Shown: in pieces, positions 57,052-64,000 of the stretch
How positions within the stretch are numbered: position 1 is the stretch's first letter
Layout of the letters: every line of letters begins with the position of its first letter
Assembly: GCF_019880205.1 (NCBI RefSeq)
Contig: NZ_CP082292.1
Coordinates: 2,480,001 to 2,544,000, forward strand
Length of the DNA: 64,000 nt
Source: Pantoea alfalfae
GTDB lineage: Bacteria > Pseudomonadota > Gammaproteobacteria > Enterobacterales > Enterobacteriaceae
Direction: 5' to 3'
The notes under the pieces: model-generated
The model's database searches: none
What the model saw: only the letters and a program-made list of their open reading frames with translations
What the model was told of the DNA's origin: nothing
Translations under genes and position numbers: made by a program

Positions 57052-57458
57052 AACTATCCTGTAAAAAATAGGGGGGCGCCGGACGTGATGCGGCAGGTGA
57101 CAGTGTAAATGAAAGGCGGATTATCGTCCGGTTCTTTCGTCCGGAAAATAAACCGGCTCGTGAAATCATGGAACCCGAGCCTGTCAGTCGACCTGTGAGT
57201 AAGCGAGTTTCATCCCTGCACTCTTTTCGTTATCGGTGTGAAGCCGGCGTTCGTTGGGTTGCTCCCGCTGGTGTTAAAGAGTGCGTGCCTGAAAGCCTTT
57301 ATAAGCGCCGCATCAGGCTTTCACAGTAGAAGTTTATTCTGCGGTTCAGCAATAGCGGGTCATCTGATTTGTCGGCAGGTTGCTGGCAATCTTTATACTC
57401 AAAACGTCTGCCGACAGATCATGGCAACCGCGCGCACATTACTGAGCGGCCAGGGCAA
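57052..57458. other. 400-base gap without a confident gene
   Basis: It lies between the efflux outer-membrane gene and the small-protein pair, and must hold the promoter of the latter. A 9-bp inverted repeat TGTCGGCAG (57370-57378) and CTGCCGACA (57408-57416) with a 29-base loop is the only structure I can point to. An 88-codon plus-strand frame (57238-57504) has no supporting start site and overlaps the stop of the efflux gene. Confidence 0.5.
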
Positions 57459-58844
57459 TTACGGTGTGGCAGCGGGAGTCCAGCCACCGCCCAGCGCGCG
57501 GTAGAGGTCGATCTGCGCCAGTAGCAGATTATTTTTAACCGTCACCCGATTGAGCTGGGTTGAAAACAGAGTTCGCTGGGCATCCAGTTCATCAAGATAA
57601 GAGGCGTAACCGTTCTGATAGCGATTGCGGGCAATGCGCAGCGCCTCCGTTACATAGGCCTCCTGCTTTTGCAGCTCCTGAAGTTGTGCCTCACGCTGCC
57701 TGATAGCGTCTATCGCATCGTTAACTTCCGAGAAGGCGTTGCGCACCACTTTTTCATAGCCATAAAGTGCCTGATTGCGTGTCGCCATGGAGACATCCAC
57801 CTGCGCCGTCAGCGCTTCACGGTTCAGCAGCGGTGCGAGGATGCTGCCACCCACGCTCCACAACCGGAACGGGTCATCCGCCAGCTGATGTAGCACCGAA
57901 CTCTGCAGGGTGCCGGTGGCGGTGAGGTTCAGACCTGGCAACAGCTTCGCCCGCGACGATGCCAGGCTCCCATCTGCGGCCAGTAACTGACGCTGTGCCT
58001 GCACAATGTCCGGACGGCGATTGAGCAGCTCTGAGGGCAGCAGTGACGGCATCTGCTGCGGTAAGATCTGGTCGAACTGCTGACGACGGGCGATGCTGCG
58101 CGGATTCATGCCCACCAGAATGCTTAGCGCATTCTCCTGCTGGGTGATCTGATGCTGCAGCTGCGGCATCTGCGCTCTGGCAGACTGATATTCCGAGGCG
58201 GCCTGCATCCACTCCAGTCTGGAGGTATAGCCGGTTTCAAACTGACGCTGTGCCAGCTTCAGCGAATTGTTGCGGGTCGCCAGCGTCGCCTCCGTCACCC
58301 GCAACTGCTCATCCAGCGCACAGAGGTTAAGATATCCTGACGCCACCGAACTGGCGATGGTCAGCTCGGCCGCAGATGCGGCGGCCTGCTGCGCCGCTAA
58401 GGTCGCCTGTGCGGCCGAAATGCTACTGCTGCGCGCTCCCCAGAGATCGACCTCATAGTTCGCCTGTAATAAGCCCTGAAAAACATCGGTTTCATACGGC
58501 TGGCCCGTCACTGATGAGAGCGTGCGTTCGCGGGACGCAGCAACCCCGGCGCTCAGGGTCGGAAAGTTATCGCCCTGCGTGGCGCGTAGCTGAGCACGAT
58601 ACTGATCAACGCGGGATCGCGCTGTGAGAATATCGGGATTATTGCGCAACGCCTGCGTCACCAGCCGGTTGAGGTATTCATCATGAAACGCGCGCCACCA
58701 CTCTGCTTCCGGCGCAGCCGTTGGACCGACACTGTTGCGCCAGGCTTCGGGGATCGGCAGAGAGGCCGGTGCCTTTTCAACCTGCGTGGCGCAGCCTGTC
58801 AGTGCCAGCGTCAGCGCGCTGATCAGTAAGCCGCGTCGTATCAT
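57459..58844 (-). CDS. NodT-type outer-membrane efflux lipoprotein
   Basis: A 461-residue TolC-like outer-membrane channel. Lipobox Leu-Thr-Gly-Cys18-Ala. Two repeats of the outer membrane efflux (OEP) domain with long coiled-coil helices, typical for RND/NodT channels such as OprM; the C-terminal part has Asn-Arg-Tyr-Gln-Asn-Gly-Tyr-Ala-Ser-Tyr-Leu-Asp. It overlaps the adaptor gene by 4 bases (ATGA). It likely completes a tripartite pump with the next two genes. Confidence 0.93.
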   Translation of the reverse strand: MIRRGLLISALTLALTGCATQVEKAPASLPIPEAWRNSVGPTAAPEAEWWRAFHDEYLNRLVTQALRNNPDILTARSRVDQYRAQLRATQGDNFPTLSAGVAASRERTLSSVTGQPYETDVFQGLLQANYEVDLWGARSSSISAAQATLAAQQAAASAAELTIASSVASGYLNLCALDEQLRVTEATLATRNNSLKLAQRQFETGYTSRLEWMQAASEYQSARAQMPQLQHQITQQENALSILVGMNPRSIARRQQFDQILPQQMPSLLPSELLNRRPDIVQAQRQLLAADGSLASSRAKLLPGLNLTATGTLQSSVLHQLADDPFRLWSVGGSILAPLLNREALTAQVDVSMATRNQALYGYEKVVRNAFSEVNDAIDAIRQREAQLQELQKQEAYVTEALRIARNRYQNGYASYLDELDAQRTLFSTQLNRVTVKNNLLLAQIDLYRALGGGWTPAATP

Positions 58845-59935
58845 GGCGCGGCCTCAGCAGTGGGCTGAGCGGCGGTGTCGATGTTAACTTCGACCGACAT
58901 CCCCGGACGCAACTGATGCATATCCTGATCGTGGATGCGGATGCGAACCGGAATACGCTGTGCGATTTTAACGAAGTTGCCGGTAGCGTTGTCGGGCGAA
59001 ATGGCGCTGAACTCCGAACCGGCGGCCGGTGAGATAAATTCCACCTGCCCGTTAAAGCGTTTGCCATCCAGTGCATCGACCCGAATTGTCACCGGCAGGC
59101 CGGGACGAATATGGGCCAGTTGGGTCTCTTTCAGATTCGCGATAATCCATTTGTGATTCGGGACCACCGAGGTCAGGCGCGTACCTGCCGTGACATAGGC
59201 ACCGGTGCGAACCGACAGCTGACCGAGCTGGCCATCATCGGGCGCAGTAATGCGGGTATTTGCCAGATCGATCTCCGCCAGCTCCAGCGCAGCGCGTGCG
59301 CTGTCGACATCGCCTTCCAGCGCATCACGGTTAACGATGACGGTTTGCAGATTCTGCTGGGCGACGGCGATCTGCGCCGCAGCCTGACGTACCTGCGCCT
59401 GCGCCTGGGCGTCTGCGGCTCGGGCGGCGTCGCGCTCACGCACTGACAGCGATCCATCTGCCGTAAGATTTTCAACGCGCTTCAGGTCAAAGCCGCTTTT
59501 CAGCGCCTGGGCTTTAGCATTCTCCAGCGCCGCTTTGTTGCTCTGGATAGTAGCTTCGGCACTGCGCCGCTGCTGCAGATTATTGTTGAGTGCCGCCTGC
59601 TTCATCGCCAGCTGCGCCTGCGCCTGATGCACCCGCTGGCGATAGATACGGTCGTCAATCGTCATCAGCAGCTGCCCTTTTTTCACCGGCTGCAGGTCAA
59701 TCACTTCTACCGAAGTGAGATAGCCATTAACCTGCGGGCTGATAAAGGTGACCTGACCGCGCACATAGGCGTTTTCGGTACTTTGTATAGCGCTGGTGAA
59801 GGGCCAGAGTTGCCAGGCGTAGAGAATAACCAGTACGCCAATCACCACAATGCCGCTGCCTGCGGCAATAGAAAGAATACGGCGGCGATTCGCGCGCTCG
59901 CGTTCCGCCGCCTGAAGCTCATCCTGCTGACTCAT
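58841..59935 (-). CDS. HlyD/EmrA-family periplasmic adaptor
   Basis: A 364-residue membrane-fusion protein. One N-terminal membrane anchor (about 20-40), a lipoyl/biotinyl half-motif region, a coiled-coil hairpin (about 100-200, rich in Ala, Gln and Arg) and a beta-barrel with Ile-Thr-Ala-Pro-Asp-Asp-Gly-Gln-Leu-Gly. The start at 59935 gives Met-Ser-Gln-Gln-Asp-Glu-Leu and follows GGAGAAAC; its first codons overlap the MFS gene by 17 bases. It links the MFS pump with the outer-membrane channel. Confidence 0.93.
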   Translation of the reverse strand: MSQQDELQAAERERANRRRILSIAAGSGIVVIGVLVILYAWQLWPFTSAIQSTENAYVRGQVTFISPQVNGYLTSVEVIDLQPVKKGQLLMTIDDRIYRQRVHQAQAQLAMKQAALNNNLQQRRSAEATIQSNKAALENAKAQALKSGFDLKRVENLTADGSLSVRERDAARAADAQAQAQVRQAAAQIAVAQQNLQTVIVNRDALEGDVDSARAALELAEIDLANTRITAPDDGQLGQLSVRTGAYVTAGTRLTSVVPNHKWIIANLKETQLAHIRPGLPVTIRVDALDGKRFNGQVEFISPAAGSEFSAISPDNATGNFVKIAQRIPVRIRIHDQDMHQLRPGMSVEVNIDTAAQPTAEAAP

Positions 59936-61616
59936 GTTTCTCCGTTGATTCCTGTAACGCGGCCAGCTGTTGCTGCTCACGCAGGTTAAATTGCGCCTGA
60001 CGCCAGTCAAGATAGCGACGTCGGGTTAAACGCCAGATCACCCACATCAGCGTAATCAACGCCAGTGCCGCGGTTAACAAATAAGTGTCGTTCCAGGCGA
60101 GCACATTGGCCTGCAGCGTGGCAACCGTCTGTAACTGGCTGGTGCTCTGCGCACTGCGCAGAACGTCGTCACCCACCAGCGAATTAAACAGCGCATTGTA
60201 CTGGCTGAGTCGCTCGGTAACATTGGGATCGAGCAATGAGAGCTGATCGCCCAGCAGGCTGGAGTGATATTTTTCCCGCCAGACCTGAAACGTGCCCAGA
60301 ATCGCCGAGCCGATCAGCCCGCCCAGGTTCTGACTCATGCCAAACAGCACCACAAAGCTCACCAGATTTTTCGGCTGCGTAACCACGCTGCCAATGCCCA
60401 TCAGCATGGCGGGTGCCATGAAAAAAGCGCTGCTGAAACCCAGCAGAAACTGGCTGAAATACATCTCGGGGCCACGGGTCAGCGGACTGGATTGCGCATC
60501 CATCAGTGAGGCGATAATCATCACCAGCAGCGAGGTGACAATTGGCCAGTTAAGATGTGCAGGCTTGATGGTCAGCGCACTGGCAGCAATGCCCGCGATA
60601 ACCCCGGCCATGATTGCCAATGCCAGACCGCGCATCTGATCGTTCTGCAGGCCGATTTGCTGCAAAAAGCCGACCGCACCGGTGTTCTGTTCCGCCAGCA
60701 CAATACGGATCATGATCATCACAATGCCCAGCCGCACCATCATGCCGCTGCTGAGCCAGCGGGTATTAATCAGCGGGTTGCGCCGGTTATGCTCAATGAC
60801 GATCGCCGCGACAATTAGCGTCAGGGCAATCGCGGTACAGATACCGAGCCAGGGCGTGGTAAACCACCACTCAATACGCCCCAGCGTCAATACACCGCAC
60901 AACAGCGCCATGCCGGGCGCCAGCAGGATAAAGGTGACGAAGTCCATCTTCTCAAAAGTTTTAATGCGATCGCCCGGAGGCAGTTTCACCAGCAGGACCC
61001 CACCGAGCGCAATCAGCGCCAGACCGAGTTCAAACAGATAGAGACCGCGCCACTCGTTGAGCTGCAGTAGTTCCGACGAGAATAAGCGGGCCAGCGGGAT
61101 AGCCAGCTGCGAGACCGTCAGGCCTATCACCAGCGCTTTCAGCCTGTGTTTCGCGGGCCAGGCCTGTACCTGGTAGTAAATACCCAGCGAGCTGAGCGCC
61201 GCAGCCACCATACCATGGGCCGTGCGCACAACGATCGCCGAGCTGAGGTCGTTGGCGAACAGATGAAAGAACGCCACCAGCACATAGAGCACCAGAAACG
61301 CTTCGGTAAAGACACGCAGGCCAAACTGCTGACGGAACTTCACCAGCAGCAGGTTGATCGAGATATTACCCATTACGTAGACCGCAGGCAGCCAGGCAAT
61401 CTCATTCGACCAGGCCCCAAAGGTGCCCTGCAGATTAACCAGATTTGCCGTGACCAGCGCGTTACTTAGCGCACCAGTCAACGAGATCAGTAAGCCGATC
61501 AGACCAAACGCCAGACGTTTTGGCATCGGATGCAGCGGGGTCGAGGGCGAACCCGGCAGCATCGGTTTTTCATGCGGCAACCACTCGCGGACAGCGTAGG
61601 GATTTCGCTTTGCCAC
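59919..61616 (-). CDS. DHA2-family MFS multidrug exporter
   Basis: A 565-residue inner-membrane drug:proton antiporter with about 14 predicted spans of the EmrB/QacA type. The N terminus has an extra 30 hydrophilic residues; Trp-Leu-Pro-Ala-Val-Tyr-Val-Met-Gly near 75-83 recalls motif D1, but the loop 2-3 motif A is weak. It follows the marR stop by 2 bases and overlaps the HlyD start by 17. Gene order regulator, pump, adaptor, channel differs from emrAB, where the adaptor comes first. Substrate unknown. Confidence 0.92.
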   Translation of the reverse strand: MAKRNPYAVREWLPHEKPMLPGSPSTPLHPMPKRLAFGLIGLLISLTGALSNALVTANLVNLQGTFGAWSNEIAWLPAVYVMGNISINLLLVKFRQQFGLRVFTEAFLVLYVLVAFFHLFANDLSSAIVVRTAHGMVAAALSSLGIYYQVQAWPAKHRLKALVIGLTVSQLAIPLARLFSSELLQLNEWRGLYLFELGLALIALGGVLLVKLPPGDRIKTFEKMDFVTFILLAPGMALLCGVLTLGRIEWWFTTPWLGICTAIALTLIVAAIVIEHNRRNPLINTRWLSSGMMVRLGIVMIMIRIVLAEQNTGAVGFLQQIGLQNDQMRGLALAIMAGVIAGIAASALTIKPAHLNWPIVTSLLVMIIASLMDAQSSPLTRGPEMYFSQFLLGFSSAFFMAPAMLMGIGSVVTQPKNLVSFVVLFGMSQNLGGLIGSAILGTFQVWREKYHSSLLGDQLSLLDPNVTERLSQYNALFNSLVGDDVLRSAQSTSQLQTVATLQANVLAWNDTYLLTAALALITLMWVIWRLTRRRYLDWRQAQFNLREQQQLAALQESTEKHESAG

Positions 61617-61618
61617 TG

Positions 61619-62050
61619 CTACATACTTCCCATACGGCTCAGCAGTTGTTGCAGTACACGTTCGGTGACGGCCAGATCCTGCGGATCAATATCGGCCAGC
61701 ATTTCAGTACGGAGTGCATCAGCTTCGGTTTTCACTTTAGCAAACGCTTCATTGCCCTTTTCGGTCAGCACCAGGTGGCGTTTACGGCGATCTTCCGGCG
61801 GTTGTACCCGCGTCAGCAGTGACTGTTTGACCAGCCGATCCACCAGCGGCACCATGCTGGCATCTTCCAGTCCCAGCAACTGAGCCAGTTCGGTCTGGGT
61901 CATGCGTTGCGGTTCGCTGGCAATCAGCCCGATAGCCATCCAGCTGCTCATGCTTAAGCCGCTATCTTTGAGGTGACGATCCACCGCCAGCCGCCAGGCA
62001 TGAGCGGTCAGATGCAGTAAATGGGTAAAGGTACGCGTGTGCTGAGACAA
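61619..62050 (-). CDS. MarR/SlyA-family transcriptional regulator
   Basis: A 143-residue winged-helix dimer, presumably the local repressor of the efflux operon it heads. The DNA-binding part has Met-Thr-Gln-Thr-Glu-Leu-Ala-Gln-Leu-Leu-Gly-Leu-Glu and the wing Asp-Arg-Arg-Lys-Arg-His-Leu-Val-Leu-Thr-Glu-Lys-Gly (about 87-100). The only possible start is a TTG at 62050, with no clear ribosome binding site and a stop codon two codons further upstream, which suggests low translation. A SlyA-like operator is directly upstream. Confidence 0.9.
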   Translation of the reverse strand: MSQHTRTFTHLLHLTAHAWRLAVDRHLKDSGLSMSSWMAIGLIASEPQRMTQTELAQLLGLEDASMVPLVDRLVKQSLLTRVQPPEDRRKRHLVLTEKGNEAFAKVKTEADALRTEMLADIDPQDLAVTERVLQQLLSRMGSM

Positions 62051-62053
62051 ATG

Positions 62054-62065
62054 TTAGCAGCCTAA
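62054..62065. promoter_or_regulatory. Candidate MarR/SlyA operator
   Basis: TTAGCAGCCTAA matches the SlyA-type palindrome TTAGCAAGCTAA at 10 of 12 positions. It lies 4 bases upstream of the marR start, so the regulator could repress its own operon. Confidence 0.55.
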
Positions 62066-62095
62066 TAGTAAGAGTTCTAATTGAGTGGAAGCGTT

Positions 62096-62124
62096 ATTAT
62101 ACGCAAAGCGAAACACGATTGAAA
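62096..62124 (-). promoter_or_regulatory. Promoter of the marR-efflux operon
   Basis: Minus-strand TTTCAA (62119-62124), 17 bases, then a perfect TATAAT (62096-62101). Transcription would start near 62089 and give a leader of about 40 bases carrying the operator. Confidence 0.6.
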
Positions 62125-62195
62125 AGCGTCCGGCCTGTTAAAAATTAGTGGATCGCGGCAGAATGTCCAGAGGCCGCAACCGGGAGCCAGACAAC

Positions 62196-63044
62196 ATGCA
62201 ACAGGCATCAGCAAACTGGATCGATCTGCATCGCGACGCCGTCAGTGGTATCGAGGCTCTGCGCGCCCATTTTACCGGTCACGCCTATGATCCGCACTGG
62301 CACGACAGTTATCTGATTGGCGTGACCGAGCAAGGTGTACAGCAGTTTCATTCGCGACGCAAACAGCATCAGAGTCGTCCCGGAACGGTCTTTATGCTGG
62401 AGCCGGAGGAGCTGCATGATGGGGATGCCATCAATGACAGCGGTTTCACCTACCGGATGCTCTATCTTTCTCCACAGCAGATTGCCCGCCACCTCGCCCC
62501 TGATCAGGCTGATGCCCCCTCACCGCGTGAGCTGCGGTTTGCCGCCACGCTGCGCGATGACCGCCCGCTGGCGTATGCCGTCTGGCACGCATTTGATGCG
62601 CTGTGGCACAACCATCCTGCCATCATCAAAGAGGCAGCGATGGACCGGATGTTTGGTCAGCTCACCCCGCACCGGCATTGGTCACTGCCCGCACAGCCCA
62701 TAGACAAAGATGCCCGGCTGGCGCTGCAGGCGCGTGACTGGCTGATTGCCCATCATGCGGATAATCCCGGGGTAGCGCAGATGGCACAGCATCTTCAGAC
62801 AGATCGCTTCCGGCTGTCGCGCCTGTTTCAGACGCACTGGGGTTTGCCGCCCCACGCCTGGCTGGTGCAGTGGCGACTGAGCCAGGCACGACGCCAGCTG
62901 GCGCAGGGCCAGCCTGTCGCCGATGTAGCCGCTGCGCTGGGTTTCGCCGATCAGAGTCATCTGGGCCGCTGGTTTAAGCGCGCCTGCCAGCTCTCCCCCG
63001 CCCGTTATCAGCACGCCTGCACAAATCTTCCAGACCTGAGTTAA
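62196..63044 (+). CDS. AraC-family transcriptional regulator
   Basis: A 282-residue regulator with an N-terminal cupin-like sensing domain (His-Trp-His-Asp-Ser-Tyr-Leu-Ile near 32-39, then Glu-Pro-Glu-Glu-Leu-His-Asp-Gly) and a C-terminal pair of helix-turn-helix units (about 185-280, with Val-Ala-Ala-Ala-Leu-Gly-Phe-Ala-Asp-Gln-Ser-His-Leu). The start at 62196 has CGGGAGCCAGACAAC upstream; earlier codons are not needed. It is divergent from the marR operon. The DUF2000 gene that follows may be its target or partner. Confidence 0.92.
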   Translation: MQQASANWIDLHRDAVSGIEALRAHFTGHAYDPHWHDSYLIGVTEQGVQQFHSRRKQHQSRPGTVFMLEPEELHDGDAINDSGFTYRMLYLSPQQIARHLAPDQADAPSPRELRFAATLRDDRPLAYAVWHAFDALWHNHPAIIKEAAMDRMFGQLTPHRHWSLPAQPIDKDARLALQARDWLIAHHADNPGVAQMAQHLQTDRFRLSRLFQTHWGLPPHAWLVQWRLSQARRQLAQGQPVADVAAALGFADQSHLGRWFKRACQLSPARYQHACTNLPDLS

Positions 63045-63085
63045 GCCACTTGCCACAATGCGTTTTTTCAGACAGGAGAAGCGCT

Positions 63086-63493
63086 ATGCAGGACAAACGA
63101 TGTGTAATGATACTCAATGCCGCTCTGCCGCCAGGCAAAGCAACCAACGCCGCCGCCGTAATCGCCTTAACCCTGGGACAGCGTCATCCGATGCTGGTTG
63201 GCAACGCGCTGACAGACGCAGAGATGCGTCCTTCTCCCGGTTTGATTACTACCGGCATTCCGGTCCTGGCCGCCACCGACGAACAGCTCAGTGTTTTGCG
63301 GGAACAGTGCGAACAGGCGGAGTACGATCTGGTGCTGTTTCCCGAAGCGGGTCAGAGCACCACCGATTATCAGGCGCTGGGTGACGTACTACGGCAACAA
63401 CCGCGTCAGCATTGGCGTCTGTCTGGACTTGCTATCGTTGGCGATAAGAAAGCGCTGCGTAAGATGACGGCAAAACTGGCGCTTTTCAGTTAG
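63086..63493 (+). CDS. DUF2000 family protein
   Basis: A 135-residue protein of the DUF2000 family (peptidyl-tRNA hydrolase-like fold, function unknown). It begins with Cys-Val-Met-Ile-Leu-Asn and has Pro-Pro-Gly-Lys-Ala-Thr-Asn-Ala-Ala-Ala-Val near 16-26. The start at 63086 follows CAGGAGAAGCGCT. It is 41 bases after the AraC gene and probably in the same transcript. Genes of this family are often next to AraC-type regulators. Confidence 0.85.
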   Translation: MQDKRCVMILNAALPPGKATNAAAVIALTLGQRHPMLVGNALTDAEMRPSPGLITTGIPVLAATDEQLSVLREQCEQAEYDLVLFPEAGQSTTDYQALGDVLRQQPRQHWRLSGLAIVGDKKALRKMTAKLALFS

Positions 63494-63558
63494 TTTTTCA
63501 ACAGGAAGCAGACTGCTGTTTCCCTTGACTCTCCCATTCCATCAGCCGGCCCCGTCGT

Positions 63559-63675
63559 TTGTATAGGTTATTTGTACAGATTTTGATTCGGATTAATCCT
63601 TATAAGCGACTGATAAGTGAATAATAGCACTTTTTATCAAAGGTTCTGATTGTACAAATTACCCTTCATTGTATA
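63559..63675. promoter_or_regulatory. Cluster of four TTGTAYA motifs and a candidate promoter
   Basis: TTGTATA at 63559 and 63669 and TTGTACA at 63572 and 63650, all in the same direction, form an outer and an inner pair in mirrored order. The last pair also fits a promoter: TTGTAC (63650-63655), 16 bases, TATAAG (63672-63677), giving a start of transcription near 63684. The region is AT-rich and has no gene. The repeats could be a regulator's operator. Confidence 0.5.
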
Positions 63676-63730
63676 AGTTTACTGCCATGAGTTGTCATGC
63701 GACTCTGTAACGAATGATGCACTTGCGTCG

Positions 63731-63777
63731 CCTCTGAAGGTGTCAGTGGATTTCCACCTTCAGAGGTTATTTTTTAT
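63731..63777 (+). terminator. Strong hairpin followed by T-rich tract
   Basis: Perfect 12-bp stem CCTCTGAAGGTG/CACCTTCAGAGG with a 12-base loop, followed by TTATTTTTTAT. It could end the AraC-DUF2000 message. Because it also lies about 50 bases after the candidate promoter at 63650-63677, it could instead be an attenuator or the 3' end of a short RNA. Confidence 0.75.
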
Positions 63778-63887
63778 CTGTTCAGTCTTTGCAGCTGGCA
63801 CCATTGCATCTGTCCATGTGATGGTTTTTTTGATCGATTTTGTCCTGACATCCGAACCGGAATCGGGCTGTTCTGAAGGGCTTACAC

Positions 63888-64000
63888 ATGCAAACTATTC
63901 TTCCCCGGACCAATCAGGAAATTGCTGATTACTTTAATCCTGCTGCCAATAAGCCAGCCAGCGAGATGGAAATGCTGGGTATCCTTGTTGCAGAAATTTT
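63888..64000 (+). CDS. Unrecognised partial CDS at right edge
   Basis: An ATG at 63888, preceded by GAAGGGCTTACAC, opens a frame that runs off the window. Its first 37 residues are mostly polar and begin Met-Gln-Thr-Ile-Leu-Pro-Arg-Thr-Asn-Gln-Glu-Ile, without a signal peptide. I cannot assign a family. The long leader (about 200 bases) with a strong hairpin suggests controlled expression. Confidence 0.5.
   Translation, partial: MQTILPRTNQEIADYFNPAANKPASEMEMLGILVAEI

Noticed and set aside
57370..57416. Inverted repeat TGTCGGCAG/CTGCCGACA as a small RNA gene
   Set aside because: The 29-base loop is long, there is no T run and no clear promoter, so it is reported only as a structure in the gap.
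57238..57504. 88-codon plus-strand frame in the gap before the efflux operon
   Set aside because: No ribosome binding site, ends antisense to the NodT-type gene, composition not protein-like.
63692..63928. 78-codon plus-strand frame near the right edge
   Set aside because: It runs through the 12-bp hairpin and T tract and overlaps the better-supported partial gene at 63888.

Overview
The window reads as a chromosomal segment of a gamma-proteobacterium of the order Enterobacterales, most likely family Erwiniaceae (Pantoea/Erwinia-like). About 50 genes follow, almost without a break and in reverse orientation, the order I remember for the Escherichia coli hinT-ptsG-fab-rne-flg-pyrC-lpxL-opg-clsC region. 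Proteins are close to their E. coli counterparts in length and motifs. The family-level assignment is inference from gene content; no database search was possible.

Layout. 1-444: end of a lipoprotein gene (ycfL-like) and hinT. 620-3550: a two-gene rhamnogalacturonide uptake and hydrolysis cassette (rhiT-rhiN-like) with a candidate KdgR operator, sitting between hinT and ptsG. 3604-5186: ptsG with a leader that keeps an SgrS-pairing sequence and an Mlc-type operator. 5330-9582: tatD family-holB-tmk-mltG-pabC, tightly overlapping. 9674-15811: the fatty-acid/phospholipid cluster fabF, acpP, fabG, fabD, fabH, plsX, rpmF, yceD. 15952-21511: maf, rluC and rne with its long autoregulatory leader. 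21861-33492: the flagellar rod, hook and ring genes flgLKJIHGFEDCB and the divergent flgA-flgMN, with recognisable FlhDC and sigma-28 sites. 33797-40725: murJ, mviM, yceH, rimJ, grxB, yceB, pyrC, dinI. 40870-46562: an unrecognised small gene, then bssS, solA, yceJ, yceI, trhO, lpxL. 47103-53735: a small Cys-rich ORF, mysB, yceK and the osmoregulated periplasmic glucan genes opgH, opgG, opgC.

The right part is more accessory. It has clsC, a divergent glycosidase-fold protein whose expected acid/base glutamate is glutamine, two previously uncalled tandem single-membrane-span microproteins on the minus strand, and a four-gene MarR-MFS-HlyD-NodT drug-efflux operon. An AraC regulator with a DUF2000 protein follows, then a promoter and hairpin leader running into an unidentified partial gene at the right edge.

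Functional themes: carbon uptake (glucose PTS and pectin-derived disaccharides), envelope construction (fatty acids, lipid A, MurJ, cardiolipin, periplasmic glucans), flagellar assembly, RNA decay and nucleotide metabolism. Compared with E. coli, fhuE, mdtH, yceO, mdtG and ymdB are not found at their usual places. Two structured palindromic elements (about 33.6-33.8 kb and 53.8-53.9 kb) look like repeat or MITE-type insertions and are the best candidates for mobile sequence. No tRNA, rRNA, CRISPR array, prophage or transposase gene was seen.
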